A stretch of 64,000 bases of DNA, from the NCBI RefSeq assembly GCF_014287775.1, contig NZ_JACOOZ010000002.1:186001-250000 (forward strand). Reading direction: 5' to 3'. A program made the translations under genes and the position numbers. The notes under the pieces were generated by a model. The model searched no databases. It was given only the letters and a program-made list of their open reading frames with translations, and was not told the origin of the DNA. How positions within the stretch are numbered: the stretch's first letter is position 1; each line of letters starts with the position of its first letter. Shown here piece by piece: positions 45,196-53,548 of this stretch. The DNA comes from Eubacterium_G segne. Its GTDB lineage: Bacteria > Bacillota > Clostridia > Lachnospirales > Lachnospiraceae.

Positions 45196-46543
45196 CCTTT
45201 AGTTGTTTTCTGTTGGTTATATTTAGTTTATTAAATACGCAGGTTAAATGTTGTTTTACCGTTCTTTGGGTAATATCCATATATTCTGCTATTTCCTTAT
45301 TTGTCCATCCTCTGTTGGCAAGCATGGCAATGGTAAATTCCGTGGTGGTTAGGTTATCCGCCACATCCTCGTTAGTATCAGGATTGTGGATTCGTCTCCA
45401 ACCGGCGCTGAATCTATATGTAATATCAATTATTCTGGCATAATCCTTTGGATATTCTTTTCTCATACAGGTTTCTATCAACCCCTGCAAAAGCCCATGA
45501 TGCTCTCCTATTCCTTCTATTAAATCGTCAGGCTTTGCAATTCTCCATGCCTCCATAAAGTATTTTTTTGCCTCGTCCTTTTTCATCATATTCATGGCAT
45601 CCATTGCTGCCACAAGATTTAAATATATCATAGCTATTGGGTATGTTTTGTCACAGGTCATAATGCATGCCTGAACAATTCCTAATGAACGCTCATATTC
45701 CTTATTAAGATACGCCTTGTGAGCCAAAACATATACTCCCCACAACTGCATTCCTTTGGTAAATTCCGTAAGGTATTCAGACAATGGTGGTATATGACCT
45801 ACCGGAAGATGAAGCAGCGTGTGAGCCGCCGAAGCAACAAATACGCAACATGCCCTTGTTTTTTTGTCGGTGTTTTCAGCCATGGCTTTTTCAAGATATT
45901 CTTTTAGCCTCTCAAGACCAAGTCTTGCCGAATTGATTCTGTCTAATGACAGATTTGCAAAGGTATATATAAGACTTGCCGACAATTTAAGCATTATATC
46001 CTCATGATTTAAGTACATTTCAGCGTATGTAACTGCCTTTTCATGGTGACCGCTAAAGTAATAATACTCAGCGTATGCCATTTCCTTTTGTGGAATATCT
46101 TCTATGTTCTCAATAAATTCAAGACATTTTCCAAGAGGAAATGCCGAGCTCATAAGTAACATGGCAGTTCTGGTGATGTTAGGCGTTGTGGTTCTGGCAG
46201 GCGTTGTGATAACGGATGTTTTTTTGGTGTCCACACTGTTGTTATTTTCCGTAAAATCATCTGTACTAATGTTTTTCATTGTGCCATGGAATATCACCGG
46301 GTTATCCACACTATTGTTACCTGCTTTTTTGTCTGTCAATCCTAAAATATAGTCTGCCGACACTCCAAATTCCTTTGTCATTGCAATTAATATCTCACTG
46401 CTTATAGTTTTAGTTTCTTCATTTACTATTCGGCTGATTTGAGACGGAGTAACTCCTAATCTTCTGGCAAGCTCACTTCTGGATATGCCCGCCTCCTGAC
46501 ATAATGACATAATTATCTGACCTGATGTTTTGTCCAAATTCAT
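45179..46543 (-). CDS. XRE-LuxR double-HTH transcriptional regulator
   Basis: A 454-aa cytosolic regulator with DNA-binding domains at both ends. Residues about 8-65 are a Cro/C1-type HTH (ISRSELARRLGVTPSQISRI). Residues about 390-450 are a LuxR/GerE-type HTH (TNKEIAEYMDITQRTVKQHL, LNITNRKQLKDF). The middle (about 130-370) is helical with TPR-like pairs (AYAEYYYFSGHHEKAVTYAE), probably the sensory part. Having both HTH classes in one chain is unusual. It lies 468 bases upstream of the 2629-aa gene on the same strand and is the only regulator beside the surface locus, so it is the first candidate to control it; this is inference from position. Confidence 0.85.
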   Translation of the reverse strand: MNLDKTSGQIIMSLCQEAGISRSELARRLGVTPSQISRIVNEETKTISSEILIAMTKEFGVSADYILGLTDKKAGNNSVDNPVIFHGTMKNISTDDFTENNNSVDTKKTSVITTPARTTTPNITRTAMLLMSSAFPLGKCLEFIENIEDIPQKEMAYAEYYYFSGHHEKAVTYAEMYLNHEDIMLKLSASLIYTFANLSLDRINSARLGLERLKEYLEKAMAENTDKKTRACCVFVASAAHTLLHLPVGHIPPLSEYLTEFTKGMQLWGVYVLAHKAYLNKEYERSLGIVQACIMTCDKTYPIAMIYLNLVAAMDAMNMMKKDEAKKYFMEAWRIAKPDDLIEGIGEHHGLLQGLIETCMRKEYPKDYARIIDITYRFSAGWRRIHNPDTNEDVADNLTTTEFTIAMLANRGWTNKEIAEYMDITQRTVKQHLTCVFNKLNITNRKQLKDFMLR

Positions 46544-46714
46544 TTTATTCCTGCTCCCTTCATATTTAAACTATAGCACACATTAAAAGCCATTGCAAAT
46601 TTGCAAAAGTGGGTGATGGAGGAATTGTGGTAAGTGTGGGGCTTGTAAATACTTGCGGGAGATTCTTGTGGGAATTGTTGTGATTCCGGGATGTGGTGAT
46701 ATTCCCGGATGGAT

Positions 46715-46776
46715 GCTGCGTGGGGTGGATGGTGAATGTTACGTGGGGTGGATGGTGAATGCTACGTGGGGTGGGA
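46715..46776. repeat. 23-bp G-rich tandem repeat, 2.7 copies
   Basis: CGTGGGGTGGATGGTGAAT recurs at 46715-46737, 46738-46760 and partly 46761-46776. It lies in a strand-biased G/T-rich stretch (about 46605-46825) unlike the AT-rich surroundings. Confidence 0.8.
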
Positions 46777-46826
46777 TTCTGTGAGGTCCCGAGGGGGTGG
46801 GACGTTGTGATGTTTCTGTGGGGACG

Positions 46827-47200
46827 TTACATTAATATGAGTATTTTTGTAGATTTTTAATGTAGATAATTCAAATTTTTATAGCTTGGTGGAAGATAAT
46901 TAGGCTTGTTTTTAGGAAATTACATTAATATATCAATTCTTGTATTTTTTTATTGTAAATATATGCATTTTGATTTCTAAATGAATTTTAAATTACAATA
47001 AAATATTTGTTTCACTTGATTTTTATTGTAATTTTTTTATCTGATGTTGACTTAGCTAACAATATGGGCGAGTTGTAATTAAAATTTACAATAAAATATG
47101 ATTATTTTCCAATTATTAATGTAAAAACCCGAGATTAAGTTTCCTTGGGTATTAAAATTTACAACAGAATTTCAGATATTGTGTTTTTTTATGTAATTAA
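46827..47200. repeat. AT-rich hairpin repeats upstream of FAD gene
   Basis: About five imperfect inverted repeats of 35-45 bases with arms like TTACATTAA/TTAATGTAA: 46828-46864, 46920-46958, 46990-47034 (14-bp perfect arms AAATTACAATAAAA and complement), 47085-47125 and about 47157-47196. Related arms reappear downstream of the same gene. No coding potential was found in 46544-47280. Confidence 0.7.
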
Positions 47201-47282
47201 TAAGGTGCCGGGGATTTTTCACAACATTTTCTCATAACATTCACTATTGCTTTTATGTATTATTTCTGATATTATCTGTAAG

Positions 47283-47347
47283 GATTATATAAGTTCATAA
47301 TACGGATGAACGTTTCTACTAACTGCCGCAAATAGTTATCTATAACC
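47283..47347 (+). ncRNA. Guanine (purine) riboswitch aptamer
   Basis: Fits the purine riboswitch core. P2 arms GTTCAT/ATGAAC close a loop with AATACGG; J2/3 is GTTTCTAC; P3 arms TAACT/AGTTA close a loop with CCGCAAAT; J3/1 is TCTAT, and P1 pairs the GGATTATA region with TATAACC. In J3/1 the specificity base is C, as in guanine-binding members, not U as in adenine-binding ones. It precedes the FAD-dependent oxidoreductase gene by about 100 bases. Confidence 0.9.
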
Positions 47348-47384
47348 GCTTTTATAGATATACTTTATTTAGCGGTATTTTTTT
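47345..47384 (+). terminator. Riboswitch expression-platform terminator
   Basis: ACCGCT (47345-47350) pairs with AGCGGT (47371-47376), followed by ATTTTTTTT. A competing hairpin, ATCTATAA (47338-47345) with TTATAGAT (47352-47359), would break aptamer P1 and is a likely antiterminator, so ligand binding should favour termination (an OFF switch). Confidence 0.85.
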
Positions 47385-47449
47385 GCGTTTTTGGCAATTT
47401 CACACCGACTAAATAAGTTGGCATTACATATTAAATTAGGAGGATTTTT

Positions 47450-48823
47450 ATGAAGCATTACGACGTTATTATTATTGGAGCCGGTCCTGGAGGTATTTTT
47501 GCAGCTTACGAGCTAACCAGAAAAAAGCCTGAACTTTCAATTGCCGTTTTTGAGGAGGGTCACAAGCTTTCCATGAGAAAATGTCCTATTGACGGCAATA
47601 AAGTTCCTAATTGCATCAACTGTAAAAGCTGTTCTATTATGAGTGGCTTTGGTGGCGCCGGAGCTTTTTCTGATGGAAAATACAATATTACAAATGATTT
47701 TGGTGGAACATTATACGAACACATTGGAAAAACAAAGGCTCTTGATTTAATGAGATATGTGGACGATATTAATATGTCCCACGGTGGAGAAGGGACCCAT
47801 TTGTACTCTACCGCCGGAACTAAATTTAAGAAAATATGTATGCAAAACAAGTTAAAACTTTTAGATGCATCGGTTCGACATTTAGGAACGGATATTAACT
47901 ACGTTGTTTTGGAAAATTTATATAATGAATTAAAAGAAACTATTGATTTTTACTTTGATACACCTGTGGTTTCAATCGAGAAAACAGACGACGGCTATGT
48001 TATTCATACGGCGGATGGCTCCTTTGAAAGCCCTAAATGTATTGTTTCTGTTGGTCGAAGCGGAAGCAAATGGATGGAAAAAGTTTGTCACGAAATGGAT
48101 ATCCCAACCAAATCAAATCGTGTGGATATTGGTGTCCGTGTGGAACTCCCTGCTGTTATTTTTTCCCATCTTACAGACGAACTCTATGAAAGCAAAATTG
48201 TTTACCGTACACAACAATTCGAGGATAACGTCCGTACTTTCTGTATGAATCCTCACGGTATTGTGGTAAACGAAAATACAAACGGCATTGTAACGGTCAA
48301 TGGACACAGTTACGAAAGCGAAGAAATGCAGACTAAAAATACTAACTTTGCCCTTCTTGTGGCTAAGCATTTTTCAGAACCTTTCAAAGATAGTAACGGC
48401 TACGGCGAAAGCATTGCCAGACTTTCAAATATGTTAGGGGGTGGCGTTATTGTTCAGCGTTTTGGCGATTTGGTAAGAGGTCGACGCAGCACTGAGAACC
48501 GTATCGAGGAAGGACTTGTTACTCCTACTCTCTCAGCAACTCCGGGAGATTTAAGTCTTGTGCTTCCTAAACGTATTTTAGACGGCATTATTGAAATGAT
48601 TTATGCATTAGATAAAATCGCTCCGGGAACAGCTAATGACGATACTTTGCTCTACGGAGTAGAGGTTAAATTCTACAATATGGAAGTGGAACTTAATGAC
48701 AATCTTGAATGTAAATACAATGGATTATATATTATCGGGGACGGCAGTGGCGTAACCCACTCACTGTCTCATGCATCCGCAAGCGGTGTATATGTTGCAA
48801 GGGATATCTGTGAGAAGATGTAG
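47450..48823 (+). CDS. FAD-dependent oxidoreductase of unknown function (COG2509-like)
   Basis: A 457-aa flavoprotein of the uncharacterised FAD-dependent dehydrogenase group. The N-terminus has the dinucleotide-binding motif IIIGAGPGGIFAAYEL; a Cys-rich loop follows (CPIDGNKVPNCINCKSC, about 46-62) leading to MSGFGGAGAFSDGKYN; SVGRSGS lies mid-protein and GDGSGVTHSLSHASASGVY closes the FAD site. No signal peptide. ATG follows AGGAGG at 47438-47443. Transcription is predicted to be controlled by the guanine riboswitch, so the gene should be on when guanine is scarce, suggesting a link to purine metabolism or to redox needs of nucleotide synthesis. The true substrate is unknown. Confidence 0.88.
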   Translation: MKHYDVIIIGAGPGGIFAAYELTRKKPELSIAVFEEGHKLSMRKCPIDGNKVPNCINCKSCSIMSGFGGAGAFSDGKYNITNDFGGTLYEHIGKTKALDLMRYVDDINMSHGGEGTHLYSTAGTKFKKICMQNKLKLLDASVRHLGTDINYVVLENLYNELKETIDFYFDTPVVSIEKTDDGYVIHTADGSFESPKCIVSVGRSGSKWMEKVCHEMDIPTKSNRVDIGVRVELPAVIFSHLTDELYESKIVYRTQQFEDNVRTFCMNPHGIVVNENTNGIVTVNGHSYESEEMQTKNTNFALLVAKHFSEPFKDSNGYGESIARLSNMLGGGVIVQRFGDLVRGRRSTENRIEEGLVTPTLSATPGDLSLVLPKRILDGIIEMIYALDKIAPGTANDDTLLYGVEVKFYNMEVELNDNLECKYNGLYIIGDGSGVTHSLSHASASGVYVARDICEKM

Positions 48824-48907
48824 CGATGTGTTGGGAGTAAAAGTTGGAATCTTTGGAGGTTGTCTTGCAGATTCAGATTGATGATTAGCTGAGAAATTGT
48901 TATGATA

Positions 48908-49177
48908 GTTGGAAACGGCAAAATTACATTAATAAATTTGTTTTAATATAATTTTGCCGTATTTTTCCTTATTGAAACTAATGTAGAGTATAAAAAGTAC
49001 ATTTTTTTCCTGATTTTTTCAATATTTACTGTAAATAATTGAATTTAATGGCTGGTATGACTAATTTTTTCATGATATTTACATTAAATAAAGTATTAAA
49101 TAAGAATATTATTGTACCGGACTTAAATTGACTAATTTTCACTTTCTAAAAATACAATAATATTCTTGTATTTTTAG
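48908..49177. repeat. AT-rich hairpin repeats downstream of FAD gene
   Basis: Arms of the TTACATTAA/TTAATGTA type occur again near 48914, 48980, 49079 and 49146. The last is a 12-bp perfect hairpin, CTAAAAATACAA (49146-49157) and TTGTATTTTTAG (49166-49177), followed by CTTTTTCC, which may act as a terminator for the flanking convergent genes. No gene is seen in 48824-49323. Confidence 0.6.
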
Positions 49178-49323
49178 CTTTTTCCTGTAATTAACGTTTA
49201 TAGCAAATGATATGAGAACTATGTGCCTGAAAATAAATGCGCTATATACTAAAATTAATTTTTCAATACAAAACTACTTAGCATATGTTGTAAGCAAGCA
49301 GAAATTTTTACTTTATAAACTTG

Positions 49324-49788
49324 TTAAGACTTCTGTTGTAAATATTCCAGAAAGCCTCTGCATCCCCGCACCACATCAGAATATGTGATATCAAAATTTC
49401 CTGTGTACCACGGATCCGCTATGTCTGCCGAATCGTTGGCGAAAGTCAACAGTTTGTACACCTTGTTGTCCTTATCTCTTCCAATAATTCTCATAATATT
49501 TTTTTTATTTGCAGTGTCCATTCCTATGATGTAGTCAAAATATTCGTAATCCTGTTTTGTCATCCTTCTTGCACGATGATTTCCGCAGTAAATTCCTTCA
49601 AGATTTAGCTTGTTTCTAGTTCCTGGATGGACGGGATTTCCAATTTCTTCGTAGCTTGTAGCTGCTGAGTCGATGTAAAACTGCCAGGCTATGCCTTCCT
49701 GTTCAACCATATGTTGAAGGACGTATTGTGCCATGGTGGAACGGCAGATATTGCCGTGGCAGATAAATAAAATCTTGATTTTTCTCAT
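49324..49788 (-). CDS. Low-molecular-weight protein tyrosine phosphatase
   Basis: Cytosolic phosphatase of 154 aa. The active-site P-loop near the N-terminus is CHGNICRS (Cys10 to Arg16, the CX5R motif), and the general-acid Asp lies in DIADPWYTGNF (about residue 124). Both are intact, and the length is normal. In Gram-positive bacteria such enzymes often act on tyrosine kinases of polysaccharide export or on arginine phosphate, but no partner gene is adjacent. It converges on the FAD gene across a 500-base AT-rich gap. Confidence 0.93.
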   Translation of the reverse strand: MRKIKILFICHGNICRSTMAQYVLQHMVEQEGIAWQFYIDSAATSYEEIGNPVHPGTRNKLNLEGIYCGNHRARRMTKQDYEYFDYIIGMDTANKKNIMRIIGRDKDNKVYKLLTFANDSADIADPWYTGNFDITYSDVVRGCRGFLEYLQQKS

Positions 49789-50039
49789 ATTTCCAGTATT
49801 TTCGGGCTTTTCAAGCCTTTTTACCTTTCTTCATTTTTCACTTATTCTAGCATATTTTGGCATATCTTTGCATATTTTTTGTCATCAATTTTGGTAAAAA
49901 CTTTGGTAAATTTCAAGTCTGCACCAAAGGCAAATCTGCCATTGGGAATCGACAGGTAAGAAATTGGGGATTAATATATATACTGGCATTCAGCCATTTT
50001 TCTCTCATTTTCATCAGGTCATTATGAATTAATTGCTTT

Positions 50040-50492
50040 TTAAAAATCTTCCTGTGCATCCTGAAATTTAACATGAGTATAGGTATTCATCGTAACACTG
50101 ATATCCGAGTGTCCCATAATATACTGAAGTATCTTCGGATTCATTCCCGACTTAGCCATATTAGAACAAAACGTATGACGACACATATGCGGTGTGATTG
50201 GCGGCATCTGAACCTTATATATGCTATTGTACTTTTCCCGAATATGCTGAAAATACTTTTCCCAATGTAATGCCACCATAGGCATATCATTCTTATCAAG
50301 GAATAAAAATCCTGTCATTCCATCAACCATCGGTTCAACTTTGGGATTGACCCTGCCCTTAAGTATTCTCTTGAAACAAGCCGCCACCTCACCAGACATT
50401 GGAACATATCTCTCGCCACTTTCTGTCTTAGGCTTTTCAATGATATATTGCATCTGACTTGTTCTCTGTAATTGGAGAACTAAGTATTATGT
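50040..50492 (-). pseudogene. Tyrosine integrase, C-terminal remnant
   Basis: Only the C-terminal part of a Tn916-type tyrosine recombinase remains. Catalytic residues visible are H-x-x-R in HMCRHTFCSN, His in IMGHSDISVT and the nucleophile Tyr in NTYTHV. The region with the first catalytic Arg and the DNA-binding N-terminus are missing. An ATG at 50453 begins the open 137-codon part, but homologous-looking residues (LQLQRTSQ) continue upstream to an in-frame TAA near 50490, showing that the gene was longer. It marks an old mobile element next to other broken genes (the acetyltransferase at 51.4 kb). No att site could be defined. Confidence 0.8.
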
Positions 50493-50532
50493 ACGAAGGA
50501 CGCCTTCCAGAATAGGCAATATTCCATCGCAA

Positions 50533-50625
50533 AGCAGGCGGCAGAAACGCCTGCTCTTGACATGCGTTTTAGTAACTGTTATATATAAACAAAGGGCGAA
50601 AAGCTGATTTTTCAAGCCTTTCGCC
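50533..50625 (-). terminator. Two hairpins in 319-base gap downstream of XRE gene
   Basis: AGCAGGCG/CGCCTGCT (50533-50555) and GGCGAAAAGCT/AGCCTTTCGCC (50594-50625). The second, read on the minus strand, is followed by CTTTGTTT and is a plausible terminator for the XRE membrane protein gene. The rest of 50493-50772 shows nothing coding. Confidence 0.5.
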
Positions 50626-50772
50626 TATCATTATCATAAAAGAATCTAATTTACAGACTTTTCTTCATAGTCTCCGATTTTTAAGTTCTCACCTTACATC
50701 ATTCCTCTCTTTCCTATGTAATTTCATCAGTTCCACATCTCACCCCCTTATCCGCTGTCTCACTCTTCCCTC

Positions 50773-51360
50773 CTAATTTTCCCAAGCATTCATAATCAAT
50801 CCAATTAATATACAAATAACAAAGGTAATCACAGCACTTGCACCAACTATTAAAACTTTCTGATATGGACGCTTACCTATCTCCCGTTGCTTTTGTATAT
50901 CATCCAGCAATTTTCCTTCGGAAAATGCAACAATTTCCTTATATGTTTTGACGTCATTGTTTTTCTTCACTTTTTCCACCTTTATCCCCCAATATAAAGC
51001 AACCGCATAAATAATTCCCCATGGAATAAATGCCCATATGCCAAGCCATATAAATAATGGTACCGCTGATACAACAGTAATGCCCAGGGCCACCGTATAG
51101 ATGACTCCATACCGATTCATTTTTTCAACTTCTTCTTTTTTGATTACTTCTTTCATAATATCAACATCTCCTTTAATTAATTTATCAAGAGATACATGGA
51201 AAATTTCCCCCAATAAGATTAAACTCTTAACATCCGGGTAGCATTTATCATTTTCCCAGTTTGAAATTGTCTGTCTGGAAACATAAACACGATAAGCTAA
51301 TTCTTCCTGAGACATATTTGCTTCCTGACGATATGTTTTTATTTGCTTTCCCAATTCCAT
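50773..51360 (-). CDS. XRE-family regulator with membrane helices
   Basis: A 195-aa protein. Residues 1-65 form a Cro/C1-type HTH (MELGKQIKTYRQEANMSQEE, YVSRQTISNWENDKCYPDV). Three hydrophobic segments follow: two close together (about 85-125) and one near the C-terminus (about 170-192). This HTH plus membrane arrangement is common in Firmicutes and probably senses the envelope or keeps the regulator at the membrane. GGGAGG precedes the start. It lies between the integrase remnant and the truncated acetyltransferase in an accessory region. Target genes unknown. Confidence 0.85.
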   Translation of the reverse strand: MELGKQIKTYRQEANMSQEELAYRVYVSRQTISNWENDKCYPDVKSLILLGEIFHVSLDKLIKGDVDIMKEVIKKEEVEKMNRYGVIYTVALGITVVSAVPLFIWLGIWAFIPWGIIYAVALYWGIKVEKVKKNNDVKTYKEIVAFSEGKLLDDIQKQREIGKRPYQKVLIVGASAVITFVICILIGLIMNAWEN

Positions 51361-51447
51361 TTCTTTACCTCCCTTGCGTACTTAATATTAACCCCCAAGC
51401 CTGTTTTTGGCTATCAAAAATACTTTACATACGATAGATTTACCATG

Positions 51448-51801
51448 TCAAATGTATTTTACATAGCAAAAAAATGATGCATCCTCTCCCTCCGGCAATC
51501 CATAATAACGTATTCCGAACTCACTGGCCTGCTTAAAGCCGCTTTTGCCGTAAAAATCAATATTCCCTTCAAAACATAATGCCCCGCAGCCAAAATTTGC
51601 TGCTTTTTCCAAGGAATAATCAAGCAACATTTTTCCATATCCTTTACCTTTAAATTCATTTTTTATGCAAATTGGTCCCATAGTCATAATTGGGATTTTT
51701 CTTCCATCATCTGCTGCTATAGTTGCCTTCATAAACATATTCTGTCCTATTAACTCCCCATCCTTATACATAACAAAGTCAAGTTCCGGCACAAATGCCG
51801 A
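51448..51801 (-). pseudogene. GNAT acetyltransferase, N-terminally truncated
   Basis: The acetyl-CoA-binding motif is visible as EFKGKGYGKMLLDYSL, followed by a typical GNAT end (IDFYGKSGFKQASEFG). Members of this group are about 160-190 aa; here only 114 codons remain after a GTG without ribosome site. In-frame residues before it (NSAFV) match the family and run into the end of the TetR gene, so about 40-45 N-terminal residues, including beta strand 1, are lost. It is probably inactive. Confidence 0.65.
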
Positions 51802-51803
51802 AT

Positions 51804-52403
51804 TTATTGCTTAATTTCAATTTCCTTCGCCATACTGCATATAGCTGATTCAAATTCTTTTTTTATCTTTTTCTTATCTTTTGCGCCATCATAAGCACTG
51901 TAATAAAAATACATGGTTCCATAGAATCTAACTGCCTTTTCATTAGCATTCTCAATATTCATGACAGCAAACAAATCCTTTACATATGAGACAGGCCCTG
52001 ACGCAAGGTACTGTTGATACAATTTCTGCATTTCTTCGCTTCTAAACTGCTCTATTGTCAGCATCTTTCTAAAAGATGAAGGGAAATCATCCTCCGTCCA
52101 ATACTCAAACATAGATTTACTATATTGAATAAAATCCTCCAAAGAAATAGTCTCGTATTTCTCCGGCATACTTTCTTTATTATCTTCAGGCATATTGTTG
52201 TCTGCCGCCTGCTCACTATCTTCCTGTTCCATACGCTGTACAATGCAATCAAAAATATCTCTTTTACTTTTAAAATGGCGATACAACGCTCCCTTTGTTA
52301 TGCCCAATGCTCCGGCTATCTGACTTACAGAAACTGCCTCATAACCATCTCTCGCAAACAAATGAAGTGCCACAATTAATATTTCTTCTTTTCTGTTCCT
52401 CAT
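51804..52403 (-). CDS. TetR-family transcriptional regulator
   Basis: A 199-aa repressor-type protein with the TetR HTH at about 8-55 (VSQIAGALGITKGALYRHFK, KSKRDIFDCIV) and a helical ligand/dimer domain. GGAGG precedes the start by 9 bases. Its promoter contains a 15-bp inverted repeat that fits a self-bound operator, so it is probably autorepressed. The only gene it clearly precedes is the truncated acetyltransferase, whose start overlaps its end; the original target may have been lost or lies elsewhere. Ligand unknown. Confidence 0.88.
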   Translation of the reverse strand: MRNRKEEILIVALHLFARDGYEAVSVSQIAGALGITKGALYRHFKSKRDIFDCIVQRMEQEDSEQAADNNMPEDNKESMPEKYETISLEDFIQYSKSMFEYWTEDDFPSSFRKMLTIEQFRSEEMQKLYQQYLASGPVSYVKDLFAVMNIENANEKAVRFYGTMYFYYSAYDGAKDKKKIKKEFESAICSMAKEIEIKQ

Positions 52404-52423
52404 TTTCAGTTACCTCCATATGT

Positions 52424-52474
52424 AAATAAACGACCGTTCACTTTTATTCTAGTAAACGGTCGTTTATTTGTCAA
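52424..52474 (-). promoter_or_regulatory. TetR gene promoter with embedded operator
   Basis: Minus-strand TTGACA (52474-52469), 17 bases, TAGAAT (52451-52446): near-consensus promoter. A perfect 15-bp inverted repeat, AAATAAACGACCGTT (52424-52438) and AACGGTCGTTTATTT (52455-52469), brackets the -10 box and overlaps the -35 box. Strong candidate for a TetR operator pair. Confidence 0.85.
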
Positions 52475-52550
52475 GTTTATGTATTTATTAGTTTAATATT
52501 ATTTTATCTTTAATTTGTCATCCTTAATAATTTTTCTATATGAAAGTCAT

Positions 52551-53450
52551 TTACTTTCCCGGCAGCTCCTTAATCAAAGGTTGTACCACTTTATAGATAT
52601 GGGAAACCACTTCTCCGTCCGTATATAACTTAGACAAACCATTGTTCACCTGTTGCTTTGATTCCGCATTCAGGATAGTTTGTATAATTTCCTCTTTACA
52701 ATCTGTATATACTTTTTTCTTAAAATGCTGCCCGAAAAAAGAACGAACCCGCGACTCCCTTTTTGTATCTTTGTTTTTGGATTGCACAAAATCTTCAAGA
52801 ATTGACTTTATATCTCCATACACATCTGAATAGTTTTCAAAATCTTTCTTTATATCATTGTGTATTCCACTTAACATTCTTTCATCATTGCAATGAGTTA
52901 CTACATACTTGCAAATCCGATTTGCTGAGCTGTGATCGTATCCCCTATTAACAAGATTGTGTTGTATAAAAATATTTAACTCACATCTATCCTTTCCATC
53001 AAGCCTATATGCCATACCGGCACTAATTCTGCCATTGGCAGTTTGGGAATTACTTTTAGGCTGTGAACCTGCCTGTTTTGTTTTCTTCTGAACAGGTTCA
53101 TTTCCAGGCAACTTCTCCTTACGGGAAATATTCTGATAACCTTCCTCTTTCCAGAATTTCACTATATTATCATAATCCTTATCTTTACTAATAATCACAT
53201 AACAACAATCTTTCCCATGAATACCTAACAAATATCCCAAATAAGATACCAAATGCATATCTAATGATTGCTTTTTAGCAGGTACTAAATGAGATTTAAT
53301 ATCTCCATTAATCCAAAATACATCTTTATTTATATTTGTAGCATTTTGTGTTGAAAAAATATGCATGTGATCCGTTTTAGTCATACTTTTAATATTGGCA
53401 ATGCCCTCATTATGAACATTTTCAAAATCAATTAAATAATATGTTTCCAT
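52551..53450 (-). CDS. PIN-like domain protein, putative ribonuclease
   Basis: A 299-aa protein. Residues 1-100 follow the PIN/NYN nuclease fold: YYLIDFENV with Asp8, QSLDMHLVSYLGYLL with Asp64, and VIISKDKDYDNIVKFW with Asp90, 92 and 94, the spacing expected of a metal-binding acidic site. A basic, Gln/Ser-rich linker (about 110-145) precedes a helical C-terminal half (about 150-299) without a recognised motif. It lies 98 bases after the SF1 helicase gene on the same strand with a possible promoter of its own. The pair may be a functional unit cutting and remodelling nucleic acid. Enzyme activity is not shown. Confidence 0.75.
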   Translation of the reverse strand: METYYLIDFENVHNEGIANIKSMTKTDHMHIFSTQNATNINKDVFWINGDIKSHLVPAKKQSLDMHLVSYLGYLLGIHGKDCCYVIISKDKDYDNIVKFWKEEGYQNISRKEKLPGNEPVQKKTKQAGSQPKSNSQTANGRISAGMAYRLDGKDRCELNIFIQHNLVNRGYDHSSANRICKYVVTHCNDERMLSGIHNDIKKDFENYSDVYGDIKSILEDFVQSKNKDTKRESRVRSFFGQHFKKKVYTDCKEEIIQTILNAESKQQVNNGLSKLYTDGEVVSHIYKVVQPLIKELPGK

Positions 53451-53483
53451 TTATTCACTTCCTCCAATGGCAAAATAAACCAT

Positions 53484-53512
53484 AATATACTGTATTTTAA
53501 TATAGTCTGCAA
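53484..53512 (-). promoter_or_regulatory. Possible promoter of PIN-like gene
   Basis: Minus-strand TTGCAG (53512-53507), 17 bases, TATATT (53489-53484). It would allow the PIN-like gene to be expressed apart from the helicase gene. Confidence 0.4.
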
Positions 53513-53548
53513 ATTATGTCTACAAAATATCTTATTCATCATTAATAT

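Noticed and set aside
50040..50453. Complete integrase gene
   Set aside because: Only the C-terminal catalytic part is present; the first catalytic Arg and N-terminal domains are missing.
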